The notes beneath the pieces are model-generated. The model was not told the DNA's origin. It saw nothing but the letters and a program-made list of their open reading frames with translations, and did not search any database. A stretch of 10,822 nucleotides of DNA from Pseudomonadota bacterium (lineage in GTDB: Bacteria > Pseudomonadota > Gammaproteobacteria > Burkholderiales > Burkholderiaceae_C). The position numbers and the translations under genes are program-made. Of the stretch, positions 6,889-10,822 are shown in pieces. The stretch lies in the NCBI GenBank assembly GCA_023460715.1, contig JAEWPH010000225.1:1-10822 (forward strand), written 5' to 3'. Position 1 is the stretch's first letter. Every line of letters starts with the position of its first letter.

Positions 6889-7970
6889 ACCGCTGAGGTC
6901 GGTGCCGACTCGCGCGGGAATGTCACCACATGGTCCACCTGGGGCCGGATGCCGATCCACTCGCCCACCGCATGGTTGTGGTGGCTGGGCACGTGGGCCA
7001 GCACCGCGAGGCCGTTGGCCAGTTCCAGCGTGTACAGGAACTCCGAGCCGCGGAACGACTTGCGCGTGATGCGCGCCTGCACGGGCGCGGCGTCGTCGTG
7101 CACCACGTCGTCGGCGCGCAGCAGCACGTCGCATTCACCGCCGGGGTAGCTGGCGGGCAGGGGGCATTCCGCCAGGTCGGTCAGCTCGCCCAGCGGCGTC
7201 TGCGCCACCACGTGCTCGCCGCGCTGCACCAGCGTGGCCGGCGCGAACACGCCGTGGCCGATGAAGTCCGCCACGAAGCGCGTGGCCGGCCGGTGGTAGA
7301 GCGCATAGGCGTCGTCCCACTGGTGCAGCTCGCCGGCCTGCATCACGCCGATGCGGTCGCCGATGGCAAAGGCCTCCAGCTGGTCGTGGGTGACGAACAG
7401 GGCGGTGGCGCCTGCGGCCTTCAGGATGCCGCGGACTTCATGCGCCAGGCGCTCGCGCAGGTCCACGTCGAGGTTGGAGAACGGCTCGTCCAGCAGCATC
7501 AGCTGCGGGCGCGGTGCCAGCGCGCGGGCCAGCGCCACGCGCTGCTGCTGGCCGCCCGACAGCTCGTGCGGATAGCGCTGCTCGCTGCCCTCCAGGCCCA
7601 CCAGCTGCAGCACTTCGTGCACGCGCGCGGCCTGCTCGGCCCGGGGCAGGGCGTGGATGCCGAAGGCCACGTTCTTGCCGACCGACAGGTGCGGGAAGAG
7701 GGCGTAGTCCTGGAACACCATGCCGATGCGGCGCTGCTCCGGCGGCACGCTGCGGCCGGCGCTGCTGACGGCCGCGCCGCTCAGGCGGATCTCGCCGGCC
7801 GCCACGGGCTCCAGCCCCGCCACGGCGCGCAGCAGCGTGGTCTTGCCGCAGCCCGAAGGGCCGATCAGCACGCCGATCTCGCCGGCCGCCAGGCTCAGCG
7901 ACACGCCGCGCACGGCCGCCTGTGCGCGGCCGGCGTAGCGCACTTCGAGTTGGGAGACTTCCAGGAACAT
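6879..7970 (-). CDS. ABC transporter ATP-binding protein, ferric iron importer type (FbpC-like)
   Basis: The 363-residue ATPase carries a full nucleotide-binding domain: Walker A GPSGCGKTT (37-45), Q-loop VFQDYALFPHL (Gln87), signature LSGGQ (137-141), Walker B LMLLDEP (157-163), and H-loop VTHDQ (His195). A C-terminal regulatory, TOBE-like region of about 120 residues follows, as in FbpC/PotA-type importers. The best functional guess is energising Fe3+ uptake with the divergent permease; other small-ion or thiamine-type importers share this architecture. The start at 7970 (MFLEVSQLEVRY) gives the normal N-terminus. It has no Shine-Dalgarno sequence, but TAGAAT lies exactly 7 bases upstream. 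The last three codons and the TGA come from the repeat at its 3' end. Confidence 0.88.
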   Translation of the reverse strand: MFLEVSQLEVRYAGRAQAAVRGVSLSLAAGEIGVLIGPSGCGKTTLLRAVAGLEPVAAGEIRLSGAAVSSAGRSVPPEQRRIGMVFQDYALFPHLSVGKNVAFGIHALPRAEQAARVHEVLQLVGLEGSEQRYPHELSGGQQQRVALARALAPRPQLMLLDEPFSNLDVDLRERLAHEVRGILKAAGATALFVTHDQLEAFAIGDRIGVMQAGELHQWDDAYALYHRPATRFVADFIGHGVFAPATLVQRGEHVVAQTPLGELTDLAECPLPASYPGGECDVLLRADDVVHDDAAPVQARITRKSFRGSEFLYTLELANGLAVLAHVPSHHNHAVGEWIGIRPQVDHVVTFPRESAPTSAVQI

Positions 7971-8011
7971 GCGGGGGATTCTAGGGTGCGCAGATGCGTA
8001 GAATTCGCATT
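7971..8011. promoter_or_regulatory. Divergent promoter region with candidate Fur-type palindrome
   Basis: Two TAGAAT hexamers point away from each other: on minus at 7978-7983 (7 bases before the ATPase ATG) and on plus at 7999-8004. The plus one lies within the palindrome ATGCGTAGAATTCGCAT (7994-8010, arms ATGCG/CGCAT). Read on minus it has the 7-1-7 form TGCGAAT-T-CTACGCA. This resembles the Fur consensus TGATAAT-N-ATTATCA in 8 of 14 positions, mostly in one half. Overlap of a Fur site with a -10 element would give iron repression; this is inference, supported by the transporter type. Confidence 0.4.
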
Positions 8012-9706
8012 TACCCCTCCGGCCAGGCGCTTTGCGCCCCGGCGCCCTTCTTTCCCCTCCCAGGCCGTCCCTTGCCACGCACCTTGTCGCTTGCCCTGCG
8101 CTCCCTTCCCCTGATCGTGCTGGCGGCCGTGCTCACCCTGCCGGTGCTGGCCGTGCTGGGCTCGTGGCTGCCCTGGGGGCACGGGGGCGAAGAGGCCGGC
8201 GCCATCCTGCGTGCGATGGCATCCACCGTGCTGCCGGGCTACTTCGCCACCACCGTGTGGCTGGGCCTGGCGGTGGCGCTGGGCGCGGCCGTGGTGGGCA
8301 CGGCCACGGCGGCAGCGGTCACGCTGTTCGACTTCCGCGGCCGGCGCACCATGGAGTGGCTGCTGCTGCTGCCCCTGGCCATGCCGGCCTACGTCACGGC
8401 CTATGCGTACACCGACTTCCTGCAGTTCAGCGGCCCGCTGCAGGTGTGGCTGCGTGCCACCTACGGGCTGGAGGGCCGGCTGCTGCCCGAAGTGCGCAGC
8501 CTGGGCGGCGCCATCTGGGTGTTCATCTTCTCGCTGTACCCCTACGTCTACCTGCTGGCGCGCACGGCGCTGGGCGAGCGCGCGGCGCACCTGATGGAAG
8601 CCGCGCGGCTGCTGGGTGCGCCGCTGGCCCGGCGCATCCTCACCGTGGCGCTGCCGCTGGCCCGCCCGGCCGTGGCCGCCGGCGTGGCCCTGGTGCTGAT
8701 GGAAACCCTGGCCGACTTCGGCGTGGCCAGCTACTTCGGCATCCAGACCTTCACCACCGGCATCTACAAGGCCTGGCTGTCCATGGACAACCGCCTGGCC
8801 GCCGCGCAGCTGGCCACCATCCTGCTGGTGCTGGTGGTCGTGCTGCTGCAGCTGGAACTGCGCGCGCAGCGCCGCATGCGCTTTGCCATCGGCGGCGCGG
8901 GCCGCGCGGGCTCGGCCGAGGCGCTGCCGCTGCGCCTGCACGGCCTGCGCTGCGTGGCGGCCTGGCTCGTGTGCCTGCTGCCGGTGCTGATGGGCTTTGT
9001 GCTGCCGGTGTTCTTCATGCTGCGGCCGCTGGCGGCGGACTGGTCCGTGCTGCCGTGGGACCGCTTCGTCGAATGGGCCGGCCACAGCGTGCGCCTGGGC
9101 GCCATCACCTCGGCGCTGGCCGTGGGCGTGGCGCTGGCGCTGGCCTTCGCCGTGCGCCGCCGGCCCGATGCCCTCACGCGCGGCGTGGCGCAGCTGGCCA
9201 GCGTGGGCTATGCCGTGCCGGGCGCGGTGATCGTCGTCGGCCTGCTGCTGCCCGTGGGCTGGCTGCAGCAGACGGCGCCCGAATGGGGGCTGCCGGCGCT
9301 TATCACCGCCACGGCGGTGGGCATCGTGTGGGCCTACCTGGTGCGCTTTTGCGCCGTGGCGCTGCAGTCCATGCAGAGCGGCTATGCGCGCATTCCTGCC
9401 AGCCTGGACGACTCCGCTCGCATGCTGGGCACCGGCGGCGCCGGGCTGCTGGCCCGCGTGCACTGGCCGCTGCTCAAGCGCTCGGCCGCGGCGGCCGCGC
9501 TGCTGGTGTTTGTGGACGTTATGAAGGAGCTGCCCGCCACCATGGTGCTGCGCCCCTTCAACAGCGACACGCTGGCCGTGGTGGCCTACCAGCTTGCGCG
9601 CGACGAGCGCCTGGGCGAGGCCGCGCTGCCCTCGCTGGCGCTGGTGGCGGTGGGGCTGGTGCCGGTGATCCTGCTCAGCCGCACGCTGCGCAGCCGGCCC
9701 CGCTGA
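7994..9706 (+). CDS. Iron ABC transporter permease, two fused MetI domains (FbpB-like)
   Basis: The roughly 545-570-residue inner-membrane protein has about 12 hydrophobic segments and two copies of the binding-protein-dependent permease domain. Each copy ends in an EAA-type loop that docks on the ATPase: EAARLLGAPLARRI...LPLARPA in the first half and DDSARMLGTGGAGLLARVHWPLLKRS in the second. This fused double permease is typical of Fe3+ importers (FbpB), with ThiP or phosphonate permeases as alternatives. The start is uncertain. ATG 7994 has AGGG 7 bases upstream but lies inside the putative promoter palindrome and adds a Pro-rich, unconserved-looking leader. TTG 8072 (PRTLSLALRSLPLIVLAAV) gives 544 residues and a cleaner N-terminus. 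It is divergent from its ATPase, and no substrate-binding protein gene is in the window. Confidence 0.87.
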   Translation: MRRIRIYPSGQALCAPAPFFPLPGRPLPRTLSLALRSLPLIVLAAVLTLPVLAVLGSWLPWGHGGEEAGAILRAMASTVLPGYFATTVWLGLAVALGAAVVGTATAAAVTLFDFRGRRTMEWLLLLPLAMPAYVTAYAYTDFLQFSGPLQVWLRATYGLEGRLLPEVRSLGGAIWVFIFSLYPYVYLLARTALGERAAHLMEAARLLGAPLARRILTVALPLARPAVAAGVALVLMETLADFGVASYFGIQTFTTGIYKAWLSMDNRLAAAQLATILLVLVVVLLQLELRAQRRMRFAIGGAGRAGSAEALPLRLHGLRCVAAWLVCLLPVLMGFVLPVFFMLRPLAADWSVLPWDRFVEWAGHSVRLGAITSALAVGVALALAFAVRRRPDALTRGVAQLASVGYAVPGAVIVVGLLLPVGWLQQTAPEWGLPALITATAVGIVWAYLVRFCAVALQSMQSGYARIPASLDDSARMLGTGGAGLLARVHWPLLKRSAAAAALLVFVDVMKELPATMVLRPFNSDTLAVVAYQLARDERLGEAALPSLALVAVGLVPVILLSRTLRSRPR

Positions 9707-9777
9707 ATGCGGAGCAGTCCTTCACGCATCCCTCGTCTTCGGCTTTGTCTTTTCTTCTTCGCACCAGGAACACCGCC

Positions 9778-10170
9778 ATGACCGCCCGCCTCTGGACACT
9801 GATCGCCGCTTTCCTGGGCGCCACCGGCGTCGGCATGGCGGCCTACGCCGCGCACGGCCTGGGCATCATCGCCGACGGCACGCAGCGCGAGGCCACGCGC
9901 GCCACGCTGCAGCTGGCCGTGCAGATGCAGCTGTTCCATGCCCTGGCCCTGCTGGCCACGGGCATCTGGGCGCGGCTGCAGCCCAGCCGCTGGCTGGCGG
10001 CGGCGGGCGCATTGTTCCTGCTGGGCGTGCTGCTGTTCTGCGGGCTGATCTACCTGCGCATCTTCACGGGCACCGAAGCGCTGCGCCCCTTCGTGCCCTG
10101 GGGCGGCACCAGCCTGATGCTGGCCTGGCTGTGCCTGGGTTTCGCCGGGCTGCGCGCCCGCACGGCCTGA
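9778..10170 (+). CDS. DUF423 family small membrane protein (YgdD-like)
   Basis: The 130-residue protein has four predicted membrane segments: about 5-28, 48-64, 72-94 and 105-124. Family marks are the first helix ending in AAYAAHGL, the QLFHALALLATG motif at the start of helix 2, and FVPWGGTSLMLAW in the last helix. This is the DUF423 (YgdD/TMEM256) pattern; its biochemical function is unknown. The start is well defined by AGGAA at 9766-9770, 7 bases before the ATG. The 71-base gap after the permease includes a pyrimidine-rich run (about 9730-9762) but no terminator, so read-through from the permease is possible. There is no functional link to iron transport in the sequence. Confidence 0.9.
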   Translation: MTARLWTLIAAFLGATGVGMAAYAAHGLGIIADGTQREATRATLQLAVQMQLFHALALLATGIWARLQPSRWLAAAGALFLLGVLLFCGLIYLRIFTGTEALRPFVPWGGTSLMLAWLCLGFAGLRARTA

Positions 10171-10184
10171 CAGAGCCCTCCGCG

Positions 10185-10205
10185 GGCCGGCGCCGGCCGT
10201 ACACT
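10185..10205 (+). promoter_or_regulatory. GC palindrome and -10-like hexamer ahead of the ArsC-family gene
   Basis: A perfect 14-base palindrome, GGCCGGCGCCGGCC (10185-10198), is followed by TACACT (10200-10205), which ends 7 bases before the ATG at 10213. No Shine-Dalgarno sequence is visible. The palindrome lacks a U tract, so it is not a classic terminator for the DUF423 gene; it may simply reflect high GC content. Confidence 0.3.
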
Positions 10206-10212
10206 GCGCGCC

Positions 10213-10566
10213 ATGACCGACGTGACCCTCTACCACAACGCCCGCTGCAGCAATTCCCGCGGCGCCCTGGCCCTGATCCGCGAGCGCGGCATCGAGCCGC
10301 AGATCGTGGACTACATCGCCCAGCCCTTGGACGCCGCGCAGCTGCAGGCCCTGGTGGCCCGGCTGGGCGTGCCGGTGCGCGAACTGCTGCGCACCAAGGA
10401 AGCCATCTACCAGGCGCTGAACTTGGCGGACGCGCGCTGGAGCGATGCGGAGCTGATCGGCTTCGTGGCGCAGCACCCGGTACTGCTCAACCGGCCCATC
10501 GTGGTCACGCCGCGCGGCGCCCGCCTGTGCCGGCCGCCTGAGACGGTGCTGGAGCTTTTGGCCTGA
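10213..10566 (+). CDS. arsC: Arsenate reductase, glutaredoxin-dependent ArsC family
   Basis: The 117-residue thioredoxin-fold protein matches the ArsC/YfgD family. All key residues of plasmid R773 ArsC fall at the same numbers: catalytic Cys12 in HNARCSNSRGAL, and the arsenate-binding arginines Arg60 (ELLRTKE), Arg94 (LLNRPIVV) and Arg107 (LCRPPE). The length is slightly shorter than R773 ArsC (141) and typical of chromosomal YfgD-type proteins. The predicted reaction is reduction of arsenate to arsenite with glutaredoxin and glutathione. No arsR, arsB or acr3 gene is nearby, so it is not part of a visible resistance operon, and a housekeeping or other reductase role is possible. The start is chosen by homology and lacks a Shine-Dalgarno sequence. 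Confidence 0.9.
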   Translation: MTDVTLYHNARCSNSRGALALIRERGIEPQIVDYIAQPLDAAQLQALVARLGVPVRELLRTKEAIYQALNLADARWSDAELIGFVAQHPVLLNRPIVVTPRGARLCRPPETVLELLA

Positions 10567-10586
10567 GAGATTTTGAATGAAAATGA

Positions 10587-10626
10587 CCTGCAGCGCTTAT
10601 CCATCAAGCGCAGGCAGCTATCAAAT
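10587..10626 (-). repeat. Dispersed palindromic repeat, copy 3 (after arsC)
   Basis: In reverse complement this reads ATTTGATAGCTGCCTGCGC and onward, aligning with copy 1. GCGCTT (10593-10598) pairs with AAGCGC (10606-10611) around loop ATCCATC. An outer CTGC/GCAG pair (10588-10591 with 10614-10617) extends the stem across a small internal loop. It begins 20 bases after the arsC stop and may act as its 3' structure. Confidence 0.7.
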
Positions 10627-10653
10627 GAGGAGTGATGGAAGGCAAGGTGTTGC

Positions 10654-10686
10654 CCTAAGCCTGTCTTAAGTGTCGGTGCCGACACT
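10654..10686 (+). promoter_or_regulatory. Tandem CYTAAG box plus 18-base palindrome ahead of the exported-protein gene
   Basis: CCTAAG (10654-10659) and CTTAAG (10665-10670) are separated by exactly 5 bases, the layout of boxes bound by OmpR-family regulators such as PmrA. This overlaps an uninterrupted 8-bp inverted repeat, AGTGTCGG-TG-CCGACACT (10669-10686). The palindrome has no U tract, so it is more like an operator than a terminator. The next start codon is 34 bases downstream. No convincing -35/-10 pair was found. Confidence 0.4.
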
Positions 10687-10720
10687 GCCGTTCATGCCAC
10701 AACCCTTTGAAAGGTCTGCC

Positions 10721-10822
10721 ATGAACAATATCCTCTCCACCCCCCGCCGTCTCACCCTGGCCCTGGTCGCCGCTGGCGCCATGGGGGCCACCGGGGCGGG
10801 CCTGGTCACCAACATGCGCTCC
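10721..10822 (+). CDS. N-terminus of an exported protein, possibly a DegP/HtrA-type serine protease (3' end outside window)
   Basis: 34 codons are visible. The start is supported by GAAAGG (10709-10714), 6 bases before the ATG. The peptide begins MNNILSTPRRLTLALVAAGAMGATGAG, a positive n-region followed by a hydrophobic Ala/Gly-rich core, i.e. a signal peptide or membrane anchor. The opening resembles, from memory, Do-family periplasmic serine proteases of Comamonadaceae, but the protease domain lies beyond the window, so this identity is a guess. The upstream response-regulator-like box would fit an envelope-stress gene. Confidence 0.6.
   Translation, partial: MNNILSTPRRLTLALVAAGAMGATGAGLVTNMRS

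Noticed and set aside
6898..6912. 12-mer GTCGGTGCCGAC shared between the ATPase 3' end and the palindrome at 10672
   Set aside because: Several shared 12-mers are expected by chance in 10.8 kb of GC-rich DNA, and the first copy is ordinary coding sequence.
7895..9463. Long minus-strand frame antisense to the permease
   Set aside because: Composition dominated by Gln, His, Arg, Gly and Ala is typical of an antisense frame in GC-rich DNA, with no domain signature.
9730..9762. Pyrimidine-rich tract before the DUF423 gene
   Set aside because: No stem precedes it and the gene has a normal Shine-Dalgarno site; no specific function can be argued.
8032..10170. 712-codon plus-strand frame across the permease and DUF423 genes
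   Set aside because: In the permease region it is an out-of-frame Arg/Ala/Gly-rich shadow; only the last 130 codons (from 9778) are a real gene.
1..10822. CRISPR arrays, tRNA/rRNA genes, insertion sequences, phage genes, defence systems
   Set aside because: No regularly spaced repeats, cloverleaf sequences, transposase motifs or phage proteins were seen; the gene content is ordinary chromosomal.

Overview
The window is GC-rich throughout, with strong G/C preference at third codon positions, and looks like the chromosome of a betaproteobacterium of the order Burkholderiales. Family Comamonadaceae (Acidovorax or a close relative) is most likely. The reasons are the protein sequences, the gene order, and an AT-richer dispersed repeat with a TTGATAGCTG end and an AAGCGC-type hairpin that I associate from memory with that family. 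No search was run, so the taxonomic placement is inference. No CRISPR array, prophage, insertion sequence or RNA gene was seen.

Left part (1-2018): the tail of a large chemotaxis-type hybrid kinase ending in a receiver domain, a strong bidirectional terminator, and a class I DNA photolyase (phrB) on the minus strand. phrB is divergent from the next unit with only 21 bases between the two start codons.

Central part (2019-6779): a tightly packed plus-strand unit, algH-ruvX-pyrR-pyrB-pyrX-plsC. The first three junctions are 4-base ATGA overlaps or a 2-base gap. pyrB and pyrX (a dihydroorotase-like protein) are separated by 184 bases holding a repeat copy. This order resembles the algH-ruvX-pyrR-pyrB-pyrC' cluster of Pseudomonas. 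The dihydroorotase-like protein has lost almost all metal ligands, so it is best read as a non-catalytic partner of aspartate transcarbamoylase. A true dihydroorotase must be encoded elsewhere. plsC adds a phospholipid acyltransferase at the end of the unit.

Right part (6780-10822): a divergently arranged ABC importer pair of the ferric-iron type, with the ATPase on minus and a fused double-domain permease on plus. They share a 23-base gap and an AT-richer palindrome that could be a Fur site. Then come a small DUF423 membrane protein, an ArsC-family reductase with the full catalytic set, a third repeat copy, a regulatory-looking region with a tandem CYTAAG box and an 18-base palindrome, and the signal-peptide start of an exported protein, perhaps a DegP/HtrA-type protease.

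Nothing here is clearly a new system. The most interesting points are the inactive dihydroorotase, the family of palindromic repeats at unit borders (one copy supplies a stop codon, another sits directly against a start codon), a recurring -10-like hexamer 6-7 bases before start codons that lack a Shine-Dalgarno sequence, and the candidate operators.
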